Positions 1 to 7,994 of a DNA stretch of 64,000 nucleotides are shown here, piece by piece. Position 1 is the first letter of the stretch, and the number at the start of each line of letters is the position of its first letter. The translations under genes and the position numbers were made by a program. This stretch comes from Catenuloplanes atrovinosus. GTDB taxonomy: Bacteria > Actinomycetota > Actinomycetes > Mycobacteriales > Micromonosporaceae. The notes under the pieces are model-generated. The model saw only the letters and a program-made list of their open reading frames with translations. It did no database searches and was not told the DNA's origin. The DNA lies in NCBI RefSeq assembly GCF_031458235.1, contig NZ_JAVDYB010000001.1, forward strand, positions 2,315,001 through 2,379,000, written 5' to 3'.

Positions 1-24
1 GAGCACCCACGTCGTAACGTCCAC
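1..24 (-). CDS. start of a gene leaving the window (partial)
   Basis: Reading leftwards, a GGAGG ribosome site (33-37) stands 8 bases before a GTG at 24-22. The GTG opens a frame reading M-D-V-T-T-W-V-L up to the window edge. A TAGCAT hexamer upstream could be its -10 box. Only eight residues are visible, so no function can be assigned. The beginning would suit an integral membrane protein, but that is a guess. Confidence 0.4.
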
Positions 25-113
25 GGGTACCACCTCCTCGACTCCGTCCCGGCCCGCCGACATGCTAACCGCGCCGCCCACCCGCCGCCAGCGGGTTTCA
101 GCTCCCGCCGGCG

Positions 114-1109
114 TCATCCGAAGAAGGCCAGCAGCTCGGCCGTGACGAAGTCCGGGTTCTCCGCGATCAGCCAGTGCCCGGCCCCGGGGACGTCGACCGC
201 GCGGGTGATGTTCGGCATGCGGGGCTGGACCGTCGAGCGGGTGAAGGCGAGCGTGCCCTCGGCGGTCAGCAGCAGCGCCGGCACCGTGACCGGCTGCGCC
301 GCCGTGTTGTCCCGCTCGTCCTGGTCCAGGGTGCGGTACAGCGCGAAGCCGCCGGTCAGGACCTCGGGGCGCTGGTACGTACGGGCGTATTCGTCGATCT
401 GTTCCGCGGTGAACGGGGCCTTCGCGCCCGGCCCGCCGAAGCTGGTCCCGCCGTACGCGACGTACCCGTAGAACAGCGACAGATAGCCGCGGACGTCGTC
501 GTCGACCAGCAGTTCGGGGAACCCGTCCTGGGTGTGGAACGACATGTGCCAGCTCGCCTGGCGGTAGGCGTTCGCGCCGAGTGCGGGACCGGGCAGCGGG
601 TAGTCGAGGTGGGCGTACCTGACCAACTCGCCCGGGAACCGCGCGGCGTACTGGAACGCCACCCCGGCCCCGAGATCGTGCCCGGCGAGGTTGATCCCGC
701 GCAGTCCCAGCCGGTCGGCGAGCAGCCCGTGGACGTACCGGGCGAGCGTGGCCTTGTCGTAACCGGACGGCGCGCCAGCGCTGTCCCCGAGCCCCGGCAG
801 ATCGAGCGCGTAGACCGTGTACCGCTCGGCGAGCGCCGGCATGATCTCGCGCCACGAGTACCACGTCTGCGGCCACCCGTGCAGCAGGACGAGCGGCTCG
901 CCGCGCCCGCCGGTGACGTAGTGCATCGTCACGCCGTCGACCTCGGCCGTCTCGTGCCGGAACAGCCGGTTGAAGTCGGCGTCGTCCCGGGTGGCCGCGT
1001 CGTGGGCGGTCGCCGGCGTCGCCCCGGGCCGCTGGCCGGTGGTCGTGCACGCGGCCGTCAGGACGAGCGCGGCCGTGAGCGCCGCCGTGATCCATGCTTT
1101 CGTGAACAT
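114..1109 (-). CDS. alpha/beta hydrolase, epoxide hydrolase-like lipoprotein
   Basis: The protein has a lipoprotein signal whose lipobox LTAAC ends about 21 residues from the ATG at 1109, so it is probably anchored outside the cell. The alpha/beta hydrolase core shows the oxyanion region HGWPQTWYSW and a nucleophile elbow GHDLGAG. The elbow carries Asp, as in epoxide hydrolases and dehalogenases, rather than Ser. The catalytic His lies in GAGHWLIAENP. The frame is open to an ATG at 1166, six bases after the alpha-galactosidase stop, and there is another ATG at 1121. I chose 1109 because it gives a normal signal peptide. It may be co-transcribed with the upstream galactosidase. The substrate is unknown. 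Confidence 0.8.
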   Translation of the reverse strand: MFTKAWITAALTAALVLTAACTTTGQRPGATPATAHDAATRDDADFNRLFRHETAEVDGVTMHYVTGGRGEPLVLLHGWPQTWYSWREIMPALAERYTVYALDLPGLGDSAGAPSGYDKATLARYVHGLLADRLGLRGINLAGHDLGAGVAFQYAARFPGELVRYAHLDYPLPGPALGANAYRQASWHMSFHTQDGFPELLVDDDVRGYLSLFYGYVAYGGTSFGGPGAKAPFTAEQIDEYARTYQRPEVLTGGFALYRTLDQDERDNTAAQPVTVPALLLTAEGTLAFTRSTVQPRMPNITRAVDVPGAGHWLIAENPDFVTAELLAFFG

Positions 1110-1172
1110 GGCCGTCAGCATGGCCGGCGCTGTTGCACGACCGCCAGAAAAATTGCCGATCCGCATGAGCGG

Positions 1173-3233
1173 TCAGGCGGACACCTCGAACAGCGCGGCC
1201 TGCTGCGGCTTGAGCAGCGGCACCGCCAGGCCGACCGCGGAGAGCACCCGGCCGGGCAGCGTCACCGAGCCGGACGCCAGCCACGGCGGCGGCGCGTCCT
1301 GCGTGACCGGGCCGGTGAGCAGCGGCCGTACCGTGTAGAGCCGGTCCGGGTGCAGGCCGGGGAACCGGATCGGGGCGGGCAGCGCGGCCTGCGGCGCGTC
1401 CAGCGTGACGTACGCGAAGACGGCCTGCCGCCGGTCCCGCGCGACCACGCCGTGCACGAGCTGCGCCGGGTCCGCGGTGTCGCCGCGCACCACCCGGCCG
1501 GTGTGCAGCAGCTCGCGCAGCCGCTTGTGCAGCGCGATCCACTCGGTGATCGCCTCGCGCTCGCCGGGCGTGGCGCGCAGCAGGTTCCACTCGATGCCGG
1601 CGCTGCCGAACAGTGCGGTGACCTGCCGGAACGCGAGATCCGTGGTGCGCCCGGTGATGTGCGCGGCCTTGTCGCCGAGGTGCCCACCGAGATATTCCGG
1701 GGGTACGAGCACCGACGTCCACCGCTGGATGGTCTGCCGGTCGAGCGGGTCGTTGGTGTCCGAGGTCCAGAACCGGTCGACCAGCTCCAGGATGCCCAGG
1801 TCGATCCGGGCGCCGCCGGACGCGCAGCTCTCGATCTCCACGTCCGGGTGGGCCACCCGCAGCTCGCGCAGCAGCCGGTAGAGCGCGGTGGTCTGCCGGT
1901 GCGCCACGCCGGGGGCGAGCACGTCCCGGTTGTGGTCCCACTTCAGGAACGCGATCGGGTACTCGCTGAGCAGCGCGTTCAGCCGTTCCAGCACGTACCC
2001 GTAGGCCTCGGGGTTGGCCAGGTCCAGCACGCGCTGGAAGCGCCAGGTGGGGGAGCCGTCCAGCACCCAGTCCGGGTGCCGCTCGGCCAGCGACGACGTG
2101 GGGCTCACCATCTCCGGCTCGACCCACAGGCCGAAGTCCATGCCGGCCTCGTGCACCCGGGTGATCAGCGGGTGCAGCCCGGCCGGCCAGACCTCGGCGT
2201 CGACGAACCAGTCGCCGAGCGCGCGCCGGTCGTCGCGCCGCCCGGTGAACCAGCCGTCGTCCAGCACGAACCGCTCCACGCCCACGGCGCCGGCCGCGTC
2301 CGCGAGCGCGCCGAGCGTCTCCAGATCCTGCGCGAAGTAGACGGCCTCCCAGGTGTTCAGCACCACCGGGCGCGGCCGGCGCAGCTCGCAGCGGCCGCGG
2401 ATCCACGGGTGCAGCCGGTCGGAGAGCCCGTCCAGGCCGCGATCGGACCAGACCGCGACCAGCCACGGCGTGGTGTACTCCGCGCCCGGCGCGAGCGTGA
2501 CCTCGCCGGCGCCGAGCAGCTCACCGGCGCCGAGCACGGCCGGGCCGAGCGCGGACCGCGCCGCCCACACCCGCTTGTCGCCGCTCCACGCCAGGTGCGC
2601 GGCCCACACCTCGCCGTCCCGGAACCCGAACCCGGGCGCGCCCGCGACCAGCAGGAACGCGTCGTCGTGTCCGGGGCGGCCGTGCCGCGACTCGCGCATC
2701 CACGCGCCGTGGCGCAGCTCGCCGCGCTGCGGCCGGCGCTCGTGCGCCCACAGCCCGGAGAAGTCCAGCACCTCGCGCGCCCGGTCCGGCACCGGCAGTT
2801 GCAGGTCCAGCGCGGTCAGCACGAAGTCGGCCGAACCGCGGTTGGCCAGCGTGTGCCGGATTCGCAGCACGCCCTCGCGGGACAGCTCCAGCCGCGTGGT
2901 GACCGCCAGCGTGCCGGTCCCGGTGACGCTCAGCCACCCGTCACCGGCGTCGGCCGACCAGGTCTCCAGCGCGACCGGGGTGTGGTCGGTGAAGAAGCCG
3001 TCGAGGCCCGGGCGCTCGCTCCACCCGTCGGTGAACGAGGGCAGCAACGGCAGCCACAGCGGTACGTCGATGCTGCTCGGCGGCACCGCGGGCACGGACG
3101 CGTCGGCGATCGCGGCGAGCGCGCCGGCCGGGAGATCGCCGAGGTCGGCGCCCCAGTGGACGATGGCGGGCGGTCGTGCGCCGCGGGCGTCCAGCACGAT
3201 GCCGGTGCCCGCGGCGCGAAGCTGGCGGATCAG
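1173..3233 (-). CDS. alpha-galactosidase, GH36 family
   Basis: This 686-residue enzyme hydrolyses terminal alpha-galactosides such as raffinose or galactomannan side chains. The order is a beta-supersandwich N-domain, a TIM barrel with VLDDGWF, the nucleophile Asp433 in FLKWDHNRD, ESCASGGAR, and the acid/base Asp492 in WTSDTNDP. No signal peptide is visible, so it is probably cytoplasmic. The family N-terminus aligns at L-I-R-Q-L-R-A-A-G-T, and no ATG, GTG or TTG fits there. A GAGGAG site (3241-3246) lies 7 bases before a CTG at 3233-3231, so CTG is proposed as the start codon. A LacI regulator is divergent, with an operator between the two genes. Confidence 0.85.
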   Translation of the reverse strand: MIRQLRAAGTGIVLDARGARPPAIVHWGADLGDLPAGALAAIADASVPAVPPSSIDVPLWLPLLPSFTDGWSERPGLDGFFTDHTPVALETWSADAGDGWLSVTGTGTLAVTTRLELSREGVLRIRHTLANRGSADFVLTALDLQLPVPDRAREVLDFSGLWAHERRPQRGELRHGAWMRESRHGRPGHDDAFLLVAGAPGFGFRDGEVWAAHLAWSGDKRVWAARSALGPAVLGAGELLGAGEVTLAPGAEYTTPWLVAVWSDRGLDGLSDRLHPWIRGRCELRRPRPVVLNTWEAVYFAQDLETLGALADAAGAVGVERFVLDDGWFTGRRDDRRALGDWFVDAEVWPAGLHPLITRVHEAGMDFGLWVEPEMVSPTSSLAERHPDWVLDGSPTWRFQRVLDLANPEAYGYVLERLNALLSEYPIAFLKWDHNRDVLAPGVAHRQTTALYRLLRELRVAHPDVEIESCASGGARIDLGILELVDRFWTSDTNDPLDRQTIQRWTSVLVPPEYLGGHLGDKAAHITGRTTDLAFRQVTALFGSAGIEWNLLRATPGEREAITEWIALHKRLRELLHTGRVVRGDTADPAQLVHGVVARDRRQAVFAYVTLDAPQAALPAPIRFPGLHPDRLYTVRPLLTGPVTQDAPPPWLASGSVTLPGRVLSAVGLAVPLLKPQQAALFEVSA

Positions 3234-3255
3234 GGCTCTACTCCTCGCGTGTGTG

Positions 3256-3269
3256 AACGTGCACACGTT
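3256..3269. promoter_or_regulatory. LacI-type operator between galactosidase and regulator
   Basis: AACGTG-CA-CACGTT is an inverted repeat embedded in the longer symmetric GTGTG-N6-CACAC. It lies between the divergent alpha-galactosidase and LacI genes and just upstream of the galactosidase ribosome site, which is where such a repressor would block transcription. Confidence 0.6.
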
Positions 3270-3304
3270 GTCACTCACCCGTCCGGTGGTCAAGGACGCG
3301 CCGC

Positions 3305-3310
3305 TACGCT
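3305..3310 (+). promoter_or_regulatory. -10 box of leaderless lacI-type gene
   Basis: TACGCT is followed by exactly 7 bases and then the GTG start. There is no Shine-Dalgarno sequence, so the transcript probably begins at the start codon. Confidence 0.5.
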
Positions 3311-3317
3311 GTGCCGC

Positions 3318-4331
3318 GTGGCACGGTCCCAACCGCAGAAGCGCGCCACGGTGCACGACGTGGCGGCCGCCGCCGGCGTCTCCCGCGGCACCGTGAGCCG
3401 GGTCCTCAACGGCGGGTACGTCTCCGCCGCCGCCCGCACCGCCATCGAGGCCGCGATCGCCGAGGTCGGCTACGTGCCGAACACGGCCGCGCGCAACCTG
3501 GTCCGGCGCCGCTCGCAGGCCGTCGGCTTCCTCACCCTCGAACCGCACTCGCTGCTGCTGGAGGACCCCAACCTCGGGGCGATCATGCTCGGCGCGAACG
3601 AGGAGCTCTCCGTCGCCGACCACCAGATGGTCAGCCTGGTCGTCGACTCCGCCCGCGACACCGAGCGCGTCGCCCGCTACCTCAGCGGCGGCTTCGTCGA
3701 CGGCGCTATCGTCGTCTCCGCCCGCACCAACGACCCGATCACCCGCGTCATCGCCGCGCTCGGCCTGCCCGCCACGTTCGTCGGCCACCCGCCCGACCTG
3801 GCCCGCGAGATTCCCTGGGTCGGCATCGACAACGCCGGCTCCGCCCAGGCCCTGGTCACCCGCCTGGCCGCCACCGGCCGCCGCCGGATCGGCATGATCG
3901 CCGCCGCGCTCGACCGCGACTCCGGCGCGGACCGCCTCGCCGGCTTCCGCGCCGCGCTCGGCGACCGCTTCGACCCCGCGCTCGTGGCCGAGGTGCCGCT
4001 CTACGACTACGCCTCCGGCGTCAAGGGCATGCGCGAGTTGCTCAGCCGCGACCCGTCCATCGACGGCGTCTTCGCCGCCTCCGACGCGATCGCCGCCGGC
4101 GCCCTGGAAACCCTGCGCGACGCCGGCCGTTCCGTACCCTCCGACGTGGGCCTCGTGGGCTTCGACGACAGTTCCTGGGCGGTGCGCGCCCAGCCACCCC
4201 TCTCCACGGTCCACCAGCCCGCCCGCCAACTCGGCGCGGCCGCCGCCGACCTCGTCCTCCGCCAGATCCACGGCCACCACCCCACCCCCCTCCTCCTCCC
4301 TTCCCCCATCATCTGGCGCGACTCCGCCTGA
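3318..4331 (+). CDS. LacI family transcriptional regulator
   Basis: This 337-residue regulator starts M-A-R-S-Q-P-Q-K-R. The helix-turn-helix VHDVAAAAGVSRGTVSRVLNG is at about residues 10-32, with the hinge helix after it. A periplasmic-binding-like effector domain follows and includes IDGVFAASDAIAAGALE and VGLVGFDDSSW. It is divergent from the GH36 gene and faces the 3256-3269 operator, so it most likely represses alpha-galactoside use and is relieved by a sugar. The GTG start is set by the family N-terminus and by a TACGCT box 7 bases upstream. The effector is not known. Confidence 0.9.
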   Translation: MARSQPQKRATVHDVAAAAGVSRGTVSRVLNGGYVSAAARTAIEAAIAEVGYVPNTAARNLVRRRSQAVGFLTLEPHSLLLEDPNLGAIMLGANEELSVADHQMVSLVVDSARDTERVARYLSGGFVDGAIVVSARTNDPITRVIAALGLPATFVGHPPDLAREIPWVGIDNAGSAQALVTRLAATGRRRIGMIAAALDRDSGADRLAGFRAALGDRFDPALVAEVPLYDYASGVKGMRELLSRDPSIDGVFAASDAIAAGALETLRDAGRSVPSDVGLVGFDDSSWAVRAQPPLSTVHQPARQLGAAAADLVLRQIHGHHPTPLLLPSPIIWRDSA

Positions 4332-4345
4332 TCGTTCGGCTTCGC

Positions 4346-4351
4346 TACAAT
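4346..4351 (+). promoter_or_regulatory. -10 box TACAAT for the 4388 gene
   Basis: TACAAT lies just after the lacI stop and about 36 bases before the next GTG, giving a short leader that contains a GGGG ribosome site 7 bases from the start. Confidence 0.4.
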
Positions 4352-4387
4352 CGCCGGCCACGCGGTCGTGATCGACGGGGGTGGACG

Positions 4388-4927
4388 GTGGACTGGTTGC
4401 CGATCGTGAGTACCGCGGTGGGGGCGGGTATCGCGTTCGCCGGGACGATGGTCGCGGATCTGGGGCGGGCAAGGGGGCAGCGGCGCCGGGAGCAGGAGCT
4501 GGACCGGTGGCAGCACGGGATCGACTTCCTGGTGGCGCTGGACGCGGCGCACGGGCTGCTGCGGGAGGTCGCGCGCTCGCGGCCCGACCCGGGCGAGCTG
4601 CCGGCGGCGGTCGCGGAGGCGATGGGGGAGTCGGGTCTCTACGGGGCGCGGGAGAAGCTGCTGATCGCGGGCACGCCGCAGGTCGTGCGGGCGGCCGAGG
4701 TGGTGGTGGGCAGGCTGGTCGCGATCCGCAACGCGGTGCGGTCCGGTGCGACGCTCGACTCCCGGTCCTATCACGACGCCTACCACGACTACGCGGAGTC
4801 GCTGTGGGCGTTCCGGATGGTGGTGCGCAAGGGGTTCGGCCATCGCACGATCGCGCCGTCGGATCTGGACCGGCCGGACTGGTCCGAGCGGGCGCACTGC
4901 CGGGTCTGCGCCGCGGACGGGTCCTGA
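4388..4927 (+). CDS. hypothetical protein with one N-terminal membrane helix
   Basis: The product is 179 residues long. Residues about 6-24 (IVSTAVGAGIAFAGTMVADL) form a single membrane-spanning helix. A basic, charged stretch (RARGQRRREQELDRW) follows, then a mostly helical cytoplasmic domain ending in CRVCAADGS. This fits the common actinobacterial type of small membrane-tethered helical protein of unknown role. The GTG at 4388 is chosen over that at 4381 because it is in frame with the helix and has GGGG 7 bases upstream. The family is not recognised. Confidence 0.6.
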   Translation: MDWLPIVSTAVGAGIAFAGTMVADLGRARGQRRREQELDRWQHGIDFLVALDAAHGLLREVARSRPDPGELPAAVAEAMGESGLYGAREKLLIAGTPQVVRAAEVVVGRLVAIRNAVRSGATLDSRSYHDAYHDYAESLWAFRMVVRKGFGHRTIAPSDLDRPDWSERAHCRVCAADGS

Positions 4928-4962
4928 GCCCGGGCCGGGTCGTGCGGGAGGCGTTCGTTCTC

Positions 4963-4968
4963 TAGGCT
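4963..4968 (+). promoter_or_regulatory. -10 box of leaderless DICT gene
   Basis: TAGGCT lies 6 bases before the GTG at 4975 with no ribosome site between them, the arrangement of a leaderless transcript. Confidence 0.5.
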
Positions 4969-4974
4969 GCGGGG

Positions 4975-6054
4975 GTGGTCGCACCCGAGAACCAGAAACT
5001 GCTGACGAAGTCCACCTTGGTGACGGTCTCGCACGCGATCGAGAGGGCCGCGCTCGCCGTGGGCGAGGACGGGCCGATGCTGGTCCTGGCGCTGTTTCAG
5101 CGGATGCCGTATTTCGAGCGGGAACGGGACGTCTACGAGCGGATCGCGCGGCGGGCGGCGGTCACGGTCGTGGGCGTGGTCGGTGACCAGCCGGGGCGGA
5201 TGCCGGACGGGGTGCACCTGGTCGCGCTGAACGAGAACGAGGCGTACGCGCGGGAGTGGACGGTCGTGGTCCTCACGCCGCGGTTCGGGGCGGTGCTGGT
5301 CGCGTACGACCGGGAGCAGGTCAGCGGGGCCGCGGCGACGCTCGAGGCCGGCCGGCTGTTCGACGGCTGGTGGAGCCTGCGCCGGGACGACGCGCTGCAC
5401 AAGGCGCTCGCGCTGCAGGCCGCGTTCGCGGACCGCTTGCCGCCGGCCGCGCGCGCCGCGGTGTCGGACGTGCTGGCGTACGTCCGCGATCTGCCGGCCG
5501 GCACGGGGGAGAGCCGCGCCGACGCGCTCGCCCGGCTGCTGATCGAGCACGCCGAGCGGGCCGGGACCGAGCTGGCCTCGCTGCGCCGCCGCGTCGCGGT
5601 GGCGGACCACTCGCCGGTCACCGCGGCGGACGAGGTGAGCCGCTGGTCCGGCACCGCGTCCGGTACGCTGCCGGTCGCGCTGCTGGCGGTGCGCGTCCCG
5701 AGCCCGCACCAGCTGCCGGAGCAGGCGGGCCGGCGTACCGGCGCGTTGCGCAACGAGGGCCTGATAGCCGTGCTGTCCGCGGTGCTGCGCGACTCGGACC
5801 GGCTGACCCGGCTGTCCGACGACGACTTCCTCCTCATGCTTCCGGCGCTGTCCCTCGCCGACGCGCTGAAGACGGCACACCAGCTGCAGGCCGACCTGGC
5901 GGCGGCCGCGGCGCACAACGCGTTCCTGCCGGGCGGCGCGCACATGCTGGTCATGGCGACGCGGCGCCGGCCGTTCCCGATCCCGCGCATCATTGAGGGG
6001 CTGGACTGGGCGCAGCGCGAGCGCGTCCCGGTGGCCCAGGTGGAGGACGCGTGA
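4975..6054 (+). CDS. DICT sensory domain protein with degenerate GGDEF domain
   Basis: This 359-residue protein resembles DICT sensors over residues about 10-190 (LVTVSHAIERAAL, LFQRMPYFERERDVYERIARRA, TVVVLTPRFGAVLVAYD). The C-terminal third has the spacing of a diguanylate cyclase domain, but RLSDDDFLLMLP replaces the R-x-GGDEF-x-x-LLP signature, so it should not make c-di-GMP. It may act as a scaffold or light/redox-responsive sensor; DICT domains are known beside GGDEF, EAL and two-component proteins. Its stop overlaps the start of the VOC gene (GTGA), so the two are translated together. Confidence 0.7.
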   Translation: MVAPENQKLLTKSTLVTVSHAIERAALAVGEDGPMLVLALFQRMPYFERERDVYERIARRAAVTVVGVVGDQPGRMPDGVHLVALNENEAYAREWTVVVLTPRFGAVLVAYDREQVSGAAATLEAGRLFDGWWSLRRDDALHKALALQAAFADRLPPAARAAVSDVLAYVRDLPAGTGESRADALARLLIEHAERAGTELASLRRRVAVADHSPVTAADEVSRWSGTASGTLPVALLAVRVPSPHQLPEQAGRRTGALRNEGLIAVLSAVLRDSDRLTRLSDDDFLLMLPALSLADALKTAHQLQADLAAAAAHNAFLPGGAHMLVMATRRRPFPIPRIIEGLDWAQRERVPVAQVEDA

Positions 6055-6443
6055 CCTCGTACGTCTCGCACACCACGGTGGACTGCACCGACGCGTACGC
6101 GCTGTCCCGCTGGTGGCGGGTCGTGCTCGACTATCGCGAGGACCCCGCCGATCCGAACGAGCCCGGCGACGAGGAGTGCATGATCGCGTCCGCCGACGGG
6201 CGGCACCGGCTCCTCTTCATCGAGGTGCCGGACGCGAAGCGGGTCAAGAACCGGGTGCACCTCGACCTGCGCCCCGCCGAGGGCACCCGGGACGCGGAAC
6301 TGGCCCGCCTGACCGGCCTCGGCGCCACGGTCGTGGCCGACCGCCGCAACCCCGACGGCACCGGCTGGGTGGTGCTCGCCGACCCGGAGGGCAACGAGTT
6401 CTGCATCCTCCGCGGCGAGGCCGAGGTGGCCGCCACGGGCTGA
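6051..6443 (+). CDS. VOC (glyoxalase-like) family protein
   Basis: The 130-residue protein has the paired beta-alpha-beta-beta-beta units of the vicinal oxygen chelate fold. It begins YVSHTTVDCTDAYALSRWW, has the middle strand NRVHLDLRP, and ends VLADPEGNEFCILRGE, the usual final strand with its Glu metal ligand. The family covers glyoxalases, dioxygenases and antibiotic-binding proteins; nothing here selects among them. The GTG start overlaps the preceding stop by 4 bases, tying it to the DICT protein. Confidence 0.8.
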   Translation: MTSYVSHTTVDCTDAYALSRWWRVVLDYREDPADPNEPGDEECMIASADGRHRLLFIEVPDAKRVKNRVHLDLRPAEGTRDAELARLTGLGATVVADRRNPDGTGWVVLADPEGNEFCILRGEAEVAATG

Positions 6444-6454
6444 CCGCGCGCCCG

Positions 6455-6790
6455 TTACGCGCAGCGGATGCAGCGCCGGGCGAACGGCCGCGCGGCCAGC
6501 CGCTCCGCAGCGATCAGCTGCCCGCAGCTCTCGCAGACGCCGTACGTTCCGGCGTCCATCCGCCGCAGCGCCTCGTCCACCTCGGCGATCCGTTCCCGCG
6601 CGCCGGCCAGCAGCGCGGTGAGCTGCGCCCGTTCGAACCCGATGGTCGACCCCTCCGGGTCGTGCTCGTCGTCCGCGTTCGAGTCCCGGGAGGCCGCGAA
6701 CAGCGCCTCCAGGTCCCGCGCCAGCGTCGCGGCCTCCGCCTCGGTGCTCGCGCGCAGCCGCAGCAACTCCGTCCGCACCGGCTCAGTCAT
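6455..6790 (-). CDS. DksA/TraR family zinc-finger protein
   Basis: This 111-residue protein has a coiled-coil N-terminal part with an acidic tip (SNADDEHDPEGS). A C-terminal zinc finger carries CESCGQ and RCIRCA, giving the C-x2-C pair spacing of DksA/TraR proteins. Relatives bind the RNA polymerase secondary channel and alter initiation, sometimes with ppGpp. The ATG overlaps the end of the upstream TetR gene by 8 bases, so the two form an operon and may share a stress or xenobiotic signal. Confidence 0.85.
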   Translation of the reverse strand: MTEPVRTELLRLRASTEAEAATLARDLEALFAASRDSNADDEHDPEGSTIGFERAQLTALLAGARERIAEVDEALRRMDAGTYGVCESCGQLIAAERLAARPFARRCIRCA

Positions 6791-7400
6791 GGCCGGCAGC
6801 CGGCGTCGCGGGGAAGTCGAGCCCGGCGGACAGCAGGTCGAACGCCTGACCGGCCAGCTCGGACTCCGGTGCGTCCCGGCCGGCGGCCCGCCAGGCGACG
6901 ACCGCCGGCTGCACCGCGCACAGCACGACCGAGGCCACCAGGTACGGCCGGGGGTCCGTGGCGGGGTCGGCCCCCATCCGCGCGCCGATCAGCCGCGCCG
7001 TCTCGTCGATGCGGGCGGTCGCGCGCTGGGCGCGGGCCGCCGTCAGCGCCGGGCTGACCGAGAGCAGTTCCTGCAAGGTCCGGAAGCGGGCCTGGTCCTC
7101 GTACGCCCGGACCACCCCGACCGCGGCGGTCCGCATCGCGGTCAGCACCGGCACGTCGGCCGGCTGTCCGGCGAACGCATCGAGGAGCGCGGTGATCTGC
7201 TCGTCCGCCAGCGACAGCGCCACGTCCTCCTTGGAGGTGAAGTACCGGAAGAACGTTCGCGGGGAGACGTCCACCGCCGCGGCGATCTCGTCGATCGTGG
7301 TGGCCTCGAAGCCGTTGGCGCAGAACAGGGCGTGGGCCGCGTCGATCAGCGCCTCGCGCGTGCGCTGCTTCTTCCGTTCGCGCAGGCCGGCCTTTTCCAT
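6783..7400 (-). CDS. TetR family transcriptional regulator
   Basis: This 205-residue regulator has an N-terminal helix-turn-helix (LIDAAHALFCANGFEATTIDEIAAAVDVSPRTFFRYF, about residues 18-53), followed by an all-helical ligand domain. The ATG at 7400 sits directly before the conserved basic N-tail. It is divergent from the deazaflavin-dependent oxidoreductase at 7471, and palindromes fill the 70-base gap. It probably represses both itself (with the DksA-like gene) and the oxidoreductase. The ligand is unknown. Confidence 0.85.
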   Translation of the reverse strand: MEKAGLRERKKQRTREALIDAAHALFCANGFEATTIDEIAAAVDVSPRTFFRYFTSKEDVALSLADEQITALLDAFAGQPADVPVLTAMRTAAVGVVRAYEDQARFRTLQELLSVSPALTAARAQRATARIDETARLIGARMGADPATDPRPYLVASVVLCAVQPAVVAWRAAGRDAPESELAGQAFDLLSAGLDFPATPAAGHD

Positions 7401-7426
7401 GCGGCGAGCGTACCGGTAGCAAGATT

Positions 7427-7459
7427 TTGTCATTTGACGACAAGTGTCATGAACTGACA
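7427..7459. promoter_or_regulatory. overlapping TetR operators
   Basis: There are two adjacent dyads: TTGTC-N7-GACAA (7427-7443) and TGTCA-N5-TGACA (7445-7459). They lie between the divergent TetR gene and the Ddn-like gene and cover the likely promoters of both. Confidence 0.6.
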
Positions 7460-7470
7460 ATATTGCCGGT

Positions 7471-7947
7471 ATGCCTAAGCCACCCGCCCCGTCGTCCCTT
7501 TTCTGGAAGCTGCACCGCCGGTTGGCACGCCTCAACACGGTCCTGTTCCGCCGCACCCGCGGCCGGGTCGGCGGCACCTACTTCGGCGGCCCGCCGGTGC
7601 TCCTGCTGCACCACGTCGGCCGCCGGTCCGGTCGGGCGCGCATCAACCCGCTGATCTACCTCGACGACGCGCCGCGACTGGTGATCATCGCCTCGAAGGG
7701 CGGCGTCGACACGCATCCGGCGTGGTTCCACAACCTGATGGCGATGTCGGCCACGGAGGTGGAGTTGCCCGGCGGCGAGCGCCGCCGGGTCCGCCCGCGC
7801 GTCGCCGAGGGCGCGGAGCGAGCGTCGCTGTGGGAACGGGCGGTGGCGATCTACCGGCCGTACGCGACCTACGCGACCCACACCCGGCGGGAGATCCCCG
7901 TGGTCGTGCTCGAACCGGCCGGGGGAAGCGCGCCCGAAGGCCGGTGA
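7471..7947 (+). CDS. deazaflavin (F420)-dependent nitroreductase-like protein
   Basis: The 158-residue protein has the split beta-barrel signatures of the Ddn family. These are LLLHHVGRRSGRARINPLIY, where the Gly-Arg-Ser-Gly stretch contacts the cofactor, and IIASKGGVDTHPAWFHNLMA. Members use F420H2 to reduce quinones or nitro compounds. F420 use is inferred from the family. It is divergent from a TetR repressor whose operators lie in the short gap, so it is probably induced by a compound it reduces. Confidence 0.85.
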   Translation: MPKPPAPSSLFWKLHRRLARLNTVLFRRTRGRVGGTYFGGPPVLLLHHVGRRSGRARINPLIYLDDAPRLVIIASKGGVDTHPAWFHNLMAMSATEVELPGGERRRVRPRVAEGAERASLWERAVAIYRPYATYATHTRREIPVVVLEPAGGSAPEGR

Positions 7948-7994
7948 CGCCGAGTTACGCTGGTCACGATCGAAGGCGCCGGGCGAGGACGTTC

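Noticed and set aside
174-3317. Long plus-strand open frame leading into the LacI gene
   Set aside because: It is antisense to the hydrolase and GH36 genes. The regulator begins at its conserved N-terminus at 3318.
3234-4472. N-terminal extension of the alpha-galactosidase
   Set aside because: The extension is antisense to the LacI gene and has no galactosidase homology; the family N-terminus begins at 3233.
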